Source of the DNA: Rhodobacter sp.
GTDB taxonomy: Bacteria; Pseudomonadota; Alphaproteobacteria; Rhodobacterales; Rhodobacteraceae
Direction of reading: 5' to 3'
DNA length: 64,000 nucleotides
NCBI GenBank assembly: GCA_020637555.1
Contig: JACKKF010000013.1
Span: 1 to 64,000 of the forward strand
This document shows, piece by piece, positions 22,699 to 30,528 of the stretch. The translations under genes and the position numbers were made by a program. The stretch's first letter is position 1, and each line of letters starts with the position of its first letter. The notes below the pieces were generated by a model. The model was given only the letters and a program-made list of their open reading frames with translations. It was not told where the DNA came from and made no database searches.

Positions 22699-24591
22699 TC
22701 AGCGGCCGATCAACCCGGCCAGATCGCCCGGCAACTGCCCGCGCTCGCGCAGGGTCTCGACATGGTGCGCCAGCCTTGCCCGGTCGCCCAGACGATAGGC
22801 CGCCTCGATCGCGTTGCGGCGGCGGAACGGGTTTTCAGCGGCGCGGAGGCTGGTTTCGTGGCAGGTCAACGCCAGGGCGTGATCGCCGCCCCGGGTGCAC
22901 AGATCCCCCAGCAGCCGCAACGCATAGCCGATCCGGTTTCTGACCGGGCCGCTCAACCGCCCGGCGGCAATCTGCGCGGCCAATCCCGGCACCAGGGCCT
23001 GCGCCAGCGCGATCCCCAGATGGCAGCGGTTGTAGTCATGCAGCGGGCGCACCGCGCGCACCACCTCCTCGGGATCGGTGGCCAGGGCGCGCAGCAGCGT
23101 CAGTGTTCCGGCTTGCGTCACATGGTGCAGGCCCACGCGCCCGACCCTCTGCCAGGCGTTCCGCAACAGGGCCCTGTCGGCCATCGTGCACCCGTGAACA
23201 GCCCCGGGGGCGAGGGCGCCTGACAGCGCGTCGGTCAGCCCGAGGATGCGCGCCGGATCGGCCCCGGCGCCATGCAGGTGCAGCGCACCCCAGTCCCCGG
23301 GCCCGCCATCGCGCGTTGCGATGCAACGGTGGCGACCCTGCCGGTCGGCCAGCACAATATCCACGCCGGTATCGCCCGCGATCGCCAGCAGCACAGGCGC
23401 CGATGCGGCCGGCACCGGATGCGCATCAGGGCCACCGATGATCTGCGCGGCCAGCGGACGCAGATGCCCCAGGCCCAGGGGCTCGAACTGATCCAGCAGA
23501 TAGTCCGGCGTGTTCTGCGGGCGAAGCCAATGCTCGCGCTCAGGGTGATACATCGCCCGAATCCAGGACAGAACATCATGGTCCCTGTGGCGCCGATAGG
23601 TGGCCATGTCCCAGACCCGGCGCAGGGGCACGCCCAGGCTTTCGAAATGCGCGATCAGCGGCTCAACGGCATAGAGCGAGGCCAGCGCATAGTCGATCTC
23701 GCGGCCGGTCTTGTCGGTCACGCGCAACACCCCGCTCAGGCAGGGCACATAGTCGACCGAGGCACAGCGCGGCAACAGGGCATTCCGGCCGACGGTGCTG
23801 TGATGACGGCGCCTCAAGACCGAAACACTCTGGTCGATCCGCCCCAGCAACTGCCGCCCATGCAGCGCCGACCCCTCGGAGAAAACCAGCGCGCGGCTTT
23901 CCGCATAGATCCGCATCTGGTCGGGCAAGGGCAAGGATTCCGGATAGACCACCCGCACGCCCAGTTCGGTCAGACAAGCGGCCAGATACCCCTCGGCCGC
24001 GTGATGGCCGTAGTGGTCGGGCAGCCCGGCGCGGCTGACAAAGGTCACGCCGCGCGGGTCCAGGCGGGTCAGCCGGTGGGCCGTGATCGTCTCAAGCAAG
24101 GCCAGATAGCTGTCCGGTGGCGGCGGGCCGTCCAGATGCTCGGCCTGCGGGGCGACATGCAGGTCGCGAAACAGTGTCGGCTGATGAATCAGCCGAACGC
24201 GATCCTCGGCCACGCCCAGCCAGTTCAGAACCGACCGGAACACGCGCGACGTGTCCGCCACCCTCATCCGCGCGCCGGCCGAGAAATAGAGCGGCAGTCC
24301 CCGCCCCTCGATCAGCGACTGCGGCAGTCGGGGCACCGTTTCGGCGACGATGTGCCCGAAATGACCATCCTGCATCGACACGAAAATGGCGGGGCCGTCG
24401 ATGATCGCCCTCGGCTCGTCGATCGCCGGCGCCTCGCATATCCGGCGATTGCGGCGCCACAGGCGGGCATGGGTCTGCTGGTCGAAATCAGGCCACAGAA
24501 CACCGGGATTGCGCCGATTGGCCGACCGGCCCGCGAGAACATCGCGAAAGGACTGAATCGGGGCAAGAGAATTTGAACAGACGTCACTCAT
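22699..24591 (-). CDS. GT61-like (DUF563) glycosyltransferase with long C-terminal extension
   Basis: 630 residues. Residues about 60-290 resemble the GT61/DUF563 family: DGHFGHIVAETVPRL near 60, RGVTFVSRAGLPDHYG near 160 and ALVFSEGSALHG near 210. The following 340 residues have no recognisable domain; the last 80 are helical and could form TPR-like pairs (RNRIGYALRLLGDLCTRGGDHALALTCHETSLRAAENP). It is likely cytoplasmic and involved in cell-surface or capsular polysaccharide synthesis. I chose the start MSDVCSNSL at 24591, which has no clear ribosome site. The open frame continues upstream antisense to the deacetylase gene. It stands alone, not in a polysaccharide cluster. Confidence 0.7.
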   Translation of the reverse strand: MSDVCSNSLAPIQSFRDVLAGRSANRRNPGVLWPDFDQQTHARLWRRNRRICEAPAIDEPRAIIDGPAIFVSMQDGHFGHIVAETVPRLPQSLIEGRGLPLYFSAGARMRVADTSRVFRSVLNWLGVAEDRVRLIHQPTLFRDLHVAPQAEHLDGPPPPDSYLALLETITAHRLTRLDPRGVTFVSRAGLPDHYGHHAAEGYLAACLTELGVRVVYPESLPLPDQMRIYAESRALVFSEGSALHGRQLLGRIDQSVSVLRRRHHSTVGRNALLPRCASVDYVPCLSGVLRVTDKTGREIDYALASLYAVEPLIAHFESLGVPLRRVWDMATYRRHRDHDVLSWIRAMYHPEREHWLRPQNTPDYLLDQFEPLGLGHLRPLAAQIIGGPDAHPVPAASAPVLLAIAGDTGVDIVLADRQGRHRCIATRDGGPGDWGALHLHGAGADPARILGLTDALSGALAPGAVHGCTMADRALLRNAWQRVGRVGLHHVTQAGTLTLLRALATDPEEVVRAVRPLHDYNRCHLGIALAQALVPGLAAQIAAGRLSGPVRNRIGYALRLLGDLCTRGGDHALALTCHETSLRAAENPFRRRNAIEAAYRLGDRARLAHHVETLRERGQLPGDLAGLIGR

Positions 24592-24748
24592 ACGCAGACC
24601 ACCAACCACCGGCCAGGACCGCAGCAGCCAAGAACAGGATTTTCTCTGCGGGGAAAGGGCTTGATTCCCCAGCATGAAGCCCGATCCGTCAGAGTCAACG
24701 ATTCCCTCAGGTTGAAAGGGCGGCTCGGTTTCGCCGCGATCACGCCGC

Positions 24749-24777
24749 TTGAAGCGCCCCCAAGCCGCGGCTAGCTT
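24749..24777 (+). promoter_or_regulatory. promoter giving a probably leaderless deacetylase mRNA
   Basis: TTGAAG (24749-24754) and TAGCTT (24772-24777) are spaced by exactly 17 nt. The deacetylase ATG begins only 7 nt after the -10 box, where transcription should start, and there is no Shine-Dalgarno sequence. This predicts a leaderless mRNA for the deacetylase-xseB-ispA-dxs operon. Confidence 0.55.
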
Positions 24778-24783
24778 GTCGGA

Positions 24784-25719
24784 ATGAGCACCCTTTTCTT
24801 TACCGATCCCGCCTGTCTGGACCATGTCACGCCCGAGGGGCACCCTGAACGGGTGGACCGGCTGCGCACGATCCTGTCTGCCCTCGATGATCCCGTTTTT
24901 GACGCGCTGGACCGCCGACAGGCCGCACCGGCGGCGGTGGCCGAACTGCTGCGCTGTCATCCGCAATCCTATGTCGATCAGATCCGCGCCGCTGTGCCGG
25001 TTCTGGGCCAGGTGCAGCTTGACGCCGATACCTGGATCTCGTCGGGCAGTTGGGACGCGGCGCTGAACGGGCTGGGCGCGCTTCTCGGCGCACTGGATGC
25101 GGTGATGTCGGGCGAGGGGCGCAACGCCTTTGCCGCGATCCGCCCGCCGGGGCATCACGCGGAAACCGCAAAGCCCATGGGCTTCTGCCTGTTCGGCAAT
25201 GTCGCCATCGCGGCAAAGCGCGCGCTGGATCACCACGGGCTTGCCCGCGTCGCGGTTCTGGATTTCGACGTGCATCATGGGAATGGCACCCAGGATCTGC
25301 TGTGGACCGAAGATCGCGCGCTGTTCGTCTCCAGCCACCAGTTTCCGCTATGGCCCGGCACCGGGCGCGCGGACGAGACCGGCGCCCATGGCAACGTGAT
25401 CAACCTGCCCCTGCCGCCCGGGACCGACGGGCCTGCATTCCGCGCCGCCTGGGACGAACAGGTGTTTCCCCGCATTGACAGCTTCGCGCCTGAGCTGATT
25501 CTCGTCTCGGCGGGGTTTGACGCCCACCGCGACGACCCGCTGGCACAACTGGCGCTGGAGGTTCAGGATTTCGACTGGATCACCCGCCGGATCTGCGATC
25601 TGGCCGATCGCCATGCCGGGGGCCGGGTGGTCAGCGCGCTGGAAGGGGGCTATAACCTCGACGCGCTGGCGGCCTCGACCGCCGCGCATATCAAGGTTCT
25701 GATGGAGCGGAGCGCATGA
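24784..25719 (+). CDS. histone-deacetylase-superfamily (class II type) amidohydrolase
   Basis: 311 residues. It carries the zinc deacetylase motifs IRPPGHHAE (His-His catalytic pair), DFDVHHGNGTQD (zinc Asp and His), SAGFDAHRDDPL (zinc Asp) and EGGYN. Bacterial members act on acetylated polyamines, acetoin-related or acyl-lysine substrates; which one applies here cannot be read. It opens the operon with xseB, ispA and dxs, overlapping xseB by ATGA. No ribosome site is present, consistent with leaderless initiation. Confidence 0.92.
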   Translation: MSTLFFTDPACLDHVTPEGHPERVDRLRTILSALDDPVFDALDRRQAAPAAVAELLRCHPQSYVDQIRAAVPVLGQVQLDADTWISSGSWDAALNGLGALLGALDAVMSGEGRNAFAAIRPPGHHAETAKPMGFCLFGNVAIAAKRALDHHGLARVAVLDFDVHHGNGTQDLLWTEDRALFVSSHQFPLWPGTGRADETGAHGNVINLPLPPGTDGPAFRAAWDEQVFPRIDSFAPELILVSAGFDAHRDDPLAQLALEVQDFDWITRRICDLADRHAGGRVVSALEGGYNLDALAASTAAHIKVLMERSA

Positions 25720-25952
25720 AACAGGTCAGCGAAATGTCCTTTGAAGAGGCGCTCAAGGAATTGGAGCAGGTGGTCGGCCAGTTGGAAAGCGGCAGCGTCG
25801 ATCTGGACAAGTCCATCGCCTTGTATGAACGCGGCGCCGATCTGAAAAAGCACTGCGAGACCAAGCTGTCGCAGGCGCAGGCCCGGATCGAACAGATCAC
25901 CCTGGCAGAGAACGGCCAGCCCGCGGGCACCACGCCTTTCGACGCGCAATGA
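25716..25952 (+). CDS. xseB: exodeoxyribonuclease VII small subunit
   Basis: 78 residues of the XseB coiled-coil family (SFEEALKELEQVVGQLESG, then LDKSIALYERGADLKKHCE). It partners with XseA, not in the window, to degrade single-stranded DNA. ATGA overlaps at both ends couple it to the deacetylase and to ispA, the arrangement common in alphaproteobacteria. Confidence 0.95.
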   Translation: MKQVSEMSFEEALKELEQVVGQLESGSVDLDKSIALYERGADLKKHCETKLSQAQARIEQITLAENGQPAGTTPFDAQ

Positions 25953-26800
25953 CCTTCCCCTCTGCCCTGGGTGCCGCCGCCGAGGCTGTGGCCGGGCGGC
26001 TCGATTCGGCGTTGGGCACCTTGCCCGACAGCCGGGTGCGCACGGCCATGGCGCACGCGCTGGTCGGCGGAAAGGGCCTGCGCGGGTTCCTGGTGCTGGA
26101 AAGCTGTGCCTTGCATGGCGTGCCGCCTGCGACCGCCCTGACCGCCGCAGCCGCGATCGAGGCGATGCACGCCTATTCGTTGGTGCATGATGACCTGCCG
26201 GCAATGGATGACGACGACCTGCGCCGGGGCCGCCCCACGGTGCATGTGGCCTTTGACGAAGCCACGGCGATCCTGGCCGGCGATGCGCTGCAATCCCTTG
26301 CGTTCCAGCTTGCGGCCGAAACCGGCAGCGCCGCGCTGGTCGCGGGGCTGGCGCGCGCGGCAGGGGCCCAGGGGATGGTGCTGGGCCAGGCGCTGGACAT
26401 CGCGGCGGAAAGCGCTGCCGCCCCCCTGACGCTGGATCAGATCATCCATTTGCAGCAGGGCAAGACCGGCGCCTTGTTCGGCTGGTCATGCACGGTCGGC
26501 CCGGTGCTGTCGGGCGCGGATCAGGCGCCGCTCGCCGCCTATGCCCGGGCGCTGGGCCTGGCGTTCCAGATCGCCGATGACCTCCTGGACCATGAGGGCG
26601 ACGAAGCCACCGCCGGAAAGCGCCTGCACAAGGATGCGGCGGCGGGAAAGGCGACCTTTGTGTCGCTGCTGGGGCTGGAGCCCGCGCGCGCGCGTGCCGC
26701 CGAGTTGATTTCACAGGCCTGCGACGCTCTGGCACCCTATGGCGACCAGGCGGCGACCTTGCGGGATGCGGCCCGCTTCGTTATCAGCCGCGACAAGTAG
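25949..26800 (+). CDS. ispA: polyprenyl (farnesyl/geranyl) diphosphate synthase
   Basis: 283 residues. A trans-isoprenyl diphosphate synthase with the first aspartate-rich motif DDLPAMDDDDLRRG (about 84-97) and the second QIADDLLD near 208. It condenses IPP with DMAPP/GPP to GPP/FPP, feeding quinone, undecaprenyl and carotenoid synthesis. Overlaps xseB by ATGA and precedes dxs by 11 nt. Short N-terminus typical of alphaproteobacterial IspA. Confidence 0.94.
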   Translation: MTFPSALGAAAEAVAGRLDSALGTLPDSRVRTAMAHALVGGKGLRGFLVLESCALHGVPPATALTAAAAIEAMHAYSLVHDDLPAMDDDDLRRGRPTVHVAFDEATAILAGDALQSLAFQLAAETGSAALVAGLARAAGAQGMVLGQALDIAAESAAAPLTLDQIIHLQQGKTGALFGWSCTVGPVLSGADQAPLAAYARALGLAFQIADDLLDHEGDEATAGKRLHKDAAAGKATFVSLLGLEPARARAAELISQACDALAPYGDQAATLRDAARFVISRDK

Positions 26801-26811
26801 CCGGAGGGCCC

Positions 26812-28737
26812 ATGTCAGACCGCCCCGCCACACCGCTGCTGGACCGTGTCTCCAGCCCCGCCGATCTGAAGCGCCTGAGCGACCCGCAGTTGAAGCAGGT
26901 CGCCGACGAATTGCGCGCCGAGACCATCAGCGCGGTCAGCGAGACGGGCGGTCATCTGGGTGCCGGGTTGGGCGTGGTGGAATTGACGGTGGCGCTGCAC
27001 GCGGTTTTTGATACGCCGCGTGACCGCCTGATCTGGGACGTGTCGCACCAGTCCTATCCGCACAAGATCCTGACCGGGCGCCGCGACCGTATCCGCACCC
27101 TCAGGCAGAAGGACGGGCTCAGCGGGTTCACCAAGCGAAGCGAAAGTGTCTATGACCCGTTCGGCACCGCGCACAGTTCGACATCGATCAGTGCGGCGCT
27201 GGGGTTCAAGGTGGCGCATGATCTGGGCGGCACGCCCGACCCGGCGCTGGGTGACGCCATCGCCGTCATCGGCGACGGGTCCATGAGCGCCGGCATGGCG
27301 TTCGAGGCGATGAACAACGCCGGCCATCTGGGCAAGCGGCTGTTCGTGGTGCTGAATGACAACGAGATGTCGATCGCCCCGCCAACCGGGGCGCTGTCCT
27401 CCTATCTCTCGCGGCTCTATGCCGAACAACCGTTGCAGGACCTGAAAGCCGCGGCCAAGGGCGCCCTGTCCCTGCTGCCCCCGCCTTTGCAAGAGGGGGC
27501 CAGGCGCGCCAAGGACATGCTGAAACACATGACCGTCGGCGGCACCCTGTTCGAGGAACTGGGATTCAACTATGTCGGCCCGATCGACGGTCACGACATG
27601 GACAGTCTGCTGGCGGTTCTGCGCACCTTGCACGACCGCGCGACCGGACCGACGCTGATCCATGTGCTGACCAAGAAAGGCAAAGGGTATCGCCCGGCCG
27701 AACTGGCCGCCGACAAGGGGCACGCGACCGCGAAATTCGATGTGCTGACCGGCAAGCAGCACAAGGCCCCCTCGAACGCGCCCAGCTACACCAAGGTTTT
27801 CGCGCAGGCCTTGATCCAGGCGGCCGAAGGCGATGACAAGATCGTCGCCGTCACCGCCGCCATGCCGGACGGCACCGGGCTGAACCTGTTCGCGGAACGC
27901 TTCCCGCAGCGGTGTTTCGACGTGGGCATCGCCGAACAGCATGGCGTGACCTTTTGCGCTGGCATGGCGGCGGGCGGGTTGAAACCCTTCTGCACGATGT
28001 ATTCCACCTTTCTGCAGCGCGGTTACGACCAGGTGGTGCATGACGTGGCGCTTCAGGGCTTGCCCGTGCGCTTCGCCATCGACCGCGCCGGGCTGGTCGG
28101 GGCGGATGGCGCCACCCATGCGGGCAGTTTCGACGTGGCCTATCTGGCAAACCTGCCCGGCATGGTGGTGATGGCCGCCGCCGACGAGGCCGAGCTGGTG
28201 CATATGGTCGCCACCGCCGCCGCGCATGACACAGGGCCCATTGCCTTCCGGTTTCCGCGCGGCGACGGCGTGGGGGTAGAGATGCCGGAACGCGGCGTGC
28301 CACTGGAAATCGGCCGCGGCCGCATGATCCGCGAGGGCAAGCGCGTGGCGATCCTGTCCTTTGGCACCCGCCTGGCCGAGGTCCTGAAAGCGGCCGAGGC
28401 GCTGGAGGCGCGCGGCATTTCCCCGACCGTGGCCGACGCGCGCTTTGCAAAACCGCTGGACCGCGACCTGATCCTGCGGCTGGCACGCGATCACGAGGCG
28501 CTCATCACCATCGAGGAAGGCGCGGTTGGCGGCTTTGGCAGCCATGTGGCGCAGCTTCTGGCGGATGAGGGCGTGTTCGATGCCGGGCTGAAATACCGCT
28601 CGATGGTGCTGCCCGATGCGTTCATCGACCAGGCCTCGCCGGAACAGATGTATCAGGCGGCGGGCCTCACGGCGGCAGACATCGAGGCCAAGGTGCTGGG
28701 CGTTCTGGGCGTCGCAGTGGTGGGCAAACGGGCCTGA
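26812..28737 (+). CDS. dxs: 1-deoxy-D-xylulose-5-phosphate synthase
   Basis: 641 residues. First enzyme of the MEP isoprenoid pathway (pyruvate plus glyceraldehyde 3-phosphate). It has the thiamine-diphosphate motif GDGSMSAGMAFEAMNNAG, then NDNEMSI, the catalytic-region VGPIDGHD, the pyrimidine-domain EQHGVTFCAGMA and the C-terminal transketolase domain. GGAGGG precedes the ATG. It ends the deacetylase-xseB-ispA-dxs operon, co-supplying substrate for IspA. Confidence 0.97.
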   Translation: MSDRPATPLLDRVSSPADLKRLSDPQLKQVADELRAETISAVSETGGHLGAGLGVVELTVALHAVFDTPRDRLIWDVSHQSYPHKILTGRRDRIRTLRQKDGLSGFTKRSESVYDPFGTAHSSTSISAALGFKVAHDLGGTPDPALGDAIAVIGDGSMSAGMAFEAMNNAGHLGKRLFVVLNDNEMSIAPPTGALSSYLSRLYAEQPLQDLKAAAKGALSLLPPPLQEGARRAKDMLKHMTVGGTLFEELGFNYVGPIDGHDMDSLLAVLRTLHDRATGPTLIHVLTKKGKGYRPAELAADKGHATAKFDVLTGKQHKAPSNAPSYTKVFAQALIQAAEGDDKIVAVTAAMPDGTGLNLFAERFPQRCFDVGIAEQHGVTFCAGMAAGGLKPFCTMYSTFLQRGYDQVVHDVALQGLPVRFAIDRAGLVGADGATHAGSFDVAYLANLPGMVVMAAADEAELVHMVATAAAHDTGPIAFRFPRGDGVGVEMPERGVPLEIGRGRMIREGKRVAILSFGTRLAEVLKAAEALEARGISPTVADARFAKPLDRDLILRLARDHEALITIEEGAVGGFGSHVAQLLADEGVFDAGLKYRSMVLPDAFIDQASPEQMYQAAGLTAADIEAKVLGVLGVAVVGKRA

Positions 28738-28744
28738 AACGGCA

Positions 28745-28771
28745 ATGGCCGCACGACAGCGGTGCGGCCAT
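28745..28771. terminator. hairpin between convergent dxs and OMP genes
   Basis: A perfect 10-bp stem ATGGCCGCAC/GTGCGGCCAT (28745-28754, 28762-28771) with a 7-nt loop and no T tract lies in the 54-nt gap between two convergent genes. Probable shared transcript end. Confidence 0.6.
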
Positions 28772-28791
28772 CGATCGCGTGACCGGTCAGG

Positions 28792-29418
28792 TCAGAACTG
28801 ATAGCCGAAGCGCAGCGACGCCGCGTTGATCGTCGATTCGATTGTAAAGGCGCCAATCGGCCCGCTGACAACGCGCTGCGACAGTTCGAACCCGACAAAG
28901 GTGTTGTGAGGCAACGCCGCCTGAATTCCCAAACCGTAGCTGTAGCCAGACTGGTTGTTGTTGATACCCGCGCCAAAGAGCGACGATCGTGCCGGACCGA
29001 CAAAACCGTAAAGCAGGACGTTCCGCACGGCGTAGCCACCCCGCAGCCGCAGTTCAAGGCTGTTGTCCTGTGTGTTGACAAAACCCGTAAAGCGCCCCGT
29101 GAACCGCATGTAGTTCAGCTCGCCGCCATAGACGAAGTGGCCTCGCTGAACGTTGTAACCCATGAAAATACCGGGGCCGGCCGTGCCGATTATGGGCGCC
29201 GTCAGCGGCGCCGGCGTCCTGGTGATTTGCCCGCCGATGGCCGAATAGCTGAGACCGCCATAGAACCCCGACCAGTCGGTGACGGCGGGTGCAGGCGCGA
29301 CCACGACGGGTTCGGGCGTGACCTCGACCGGACCCGAGGCCAGAGCGACGCCCGATCCCAGCCCAAGGCAGAACGCCGAGCCCGCAACGAGCGAAGCTAC
29401 TTTCCGAATCACTGTCAT
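28792..29418 (-). CDS. outer-membrane beta-barrel protein (Omp25/opacity-like)
   Basis: 208 residues. A signal peptide (cleavage near ALA-SG, residue 28) is followed by a Pro/Val-rich linker and an 8-strand-type barrel that begins DWSGFYGGLSYSAIG and ends in the outer-membrane C-terminal signature FGYQF. Alternating hydrophobic strands fill the middle. Base composition looks slightly less GC-rich than its neighbours. No function beyond a porin-like surface protein can be given. Confidence 0.85.
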   Translation of the reverse strand: MTVIRKVASLVAGSAFCLGLGSGVALASGPVEVTPEPVVVAPAPAVTDWSGFYGGLSYSAIGGQITRTPAPLTAPIIGTAGPGIFMGYNVQRGHFVYGGELNYMRFTGRFTGFVNTQDNSLELRLRGGYAVRNVLLYGFVGPARSSLFGAGINNNQSGYSYGLGIQAALPHNTFVGFELSQRVVSGPIGAFTIESTINAASLRFGYQF

Positions 29419-29570
29419 ATCGGTTTCCCCTGAAGTGAATTGCCCCCTGTTTTACCACCCCTTGCGGTTGTCGACAGGAAAGAACTGACCACAGGGAAAC
29501 ACATCGCGGACCTGTGTCCGATGCACCGCACCCGGGCCGGGTGCGGCGACGGGAATTCGGACTGGGCGCC

Positions 29571-29915
29571 TTACAGCGCCTTCCAGGCGTTCAGGCCGCC
29601 CGCGATGAACCGGGCGTTCCTGTAGCCCATGTCCTGCAAGGTCGCCGCCGACAGCGCACCACGGTTGTAGGCGTTGCAATAGCACAGGATCTCGGTGTCC
29701 AGATCGGGCAGCATCCCTTCCACGTTCATTTCAAGCTTCCCGCGCGACAGGTTGAGCGAGCCGGGGATATGCCCCTTGGCGTGTTCGTCGGGGTCGCGGA
29801 TGTCCAGCGCCACGGCGCCCCTGGCCATCATCGCGGCGACATCGGCGGGCGCGACACCCTGCACGCGGGCCTGGGCGGCATCGGCGAGGGCCTGGAATTT
29901 TTCGGTGTAAGCCAT
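29571..29915 (-). CDS. single-domain rhodanese-like sulfurtransferase
   Basis: 114 residues, one rhodanese domain. The CDC25-like ALDIRDPDEHAKGHIPGSLN precedes the active-site loop CYCNAYNRGA with the catalytic Cys. Small cytoplasmic persulfide carriers of this form have varied roles. I chose the start MAYTEKFQ; GGAGAAG is just upstream. A promoter is recognisable 32 nt upstream. Confidence 0.9.
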   Translation of the reverse strand: MAYTEKFQALADAAQARVQGVAPADVAAMMARGAVALDIRDPDEHAKGHIPGSLNLSRGKLEMNVEGMLPDLDTEILCYCNAYNRGALSAATLQDMGYRNARFIAGGLNAWKAL

Positions 29916-29947
29916 CGGGCTTCTCCTGTTCATCGGTTGATGCAGCA

Positions 29948-29976
29948 GAGCTAGGCCCGGGTGTCACCGGCTTCAA
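29948..29976 (-). promoter_or_regulatory. promoter of the rhodanese gene
   Basis: On the - strand, TTGAAG (29971-29976), 17 nt, TAGCTC (29948-29953). It is almost identical in layout to the deacetylase promoter (TTGAAG-N17-TAGCTT), with an AT-rich upstream stretch (about 29975-30003). Confidence 0.5.
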
Positions 29977-30036
29977 GATAAATATTCAATTTCGTATATA
30001 TGTTCTCCGCGACGCGATGACGCGGGGCGCCGCCAT

Positions 30037-30062
30037 GCAAAAGGCCGCCCCTTGGGGCGGCC
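30037..30062 (-). terminator. intrinsic terminator of the HU gene
   Basis: A perfect 9-bp stem GGCCGCCCC/GGGGCGGCC (30043-30051, 30054-30062) with a 2-nt loop. Reading the - strand it is followed by TTTTGC. It lies 27 nt past the HU stop. Confidence 0.8.
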
Positions 30063-30088
30063 CAGGCAAGGCGCGACTGCGCGGCCGG

Positions 30089-30373
30089 TCAGGCCACGGC
30101 GTCTTTCAGAGCCTTGGCGACGGTCACCTTCACGGCGCGGTCGGCCGGCTTGGTGATGGTCTCGCCGGTGGCCGGGTTGCGCACCTCGCGTTCGGGGCGG
30201 GCACGGCACGAAACCTTGCCGATACCGGGCAGGGTAACGGCGCCACCAGCGGCGACTTCAGCGGCGACCAGCTCGGCCAGATTGTCCAGCGCCGAGGCGG
30301 CGGTTTTCTTGTCAGCGCCCATTTTCTCGGCCAGGGCGGCGACGAGCTGGGTCTTGGTCAGCGGCTTGTTCAT
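30089..30373 (-). CDS. HU-family DNA-binding protein
   Basis: 94 residues of the HU/IHF fold. The helical N-terminus TKTQLVAALAEKMGADKKTAASALDNLAE is followed by the beta-arm region GKVSCRARPEREVRNPATGETI with the RNPATG arm motif and proline. Nucleoid protein. I chose the start MNKPLTKTQ. An 8-bp hairpin is in its leader. Confidence 0.93.
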   Translation of the reverse strand: MNKPLTKTQLVAALAEKMGADKKTAASALDNLAELVAAEVAAGGAVTLPGIGKVSCRARPEREVRNPATGETITKPADRAVKVTVAKALKDAVA

Positions 30374-30399
30374 TGGTGCTCTCCGTCTGATGTTCGGTT

Positions 30400-30425
30400 C
30401 CGCAGGGCTGTGTGTAACCCTGCGG
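30400..30425 (-). promoter_or_regulatory. leader hairpin upstream of HU
   Basis: A perfect 8-bp inverted repeat CCGCAGGG/CCCTGCGG (30400-30407, 30418-30425) lies 26 nt upstream of the HU start on the - strand. Without a T tract it is not a terminator. It could stabilise the mRNA or bind a protein; HU autoregulation is possible but unproven. Confidence 0.35.
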
Positions 30426-30528
30426 GATAGATGGCGTGTATCGGCTGAACGAAAGCCATACAATCACAAAGCCGCCTTGCCATCGGCAAAACAGCCAAAA
30501 AATAGGGCGAATTGGCCCTCACGCGGCG

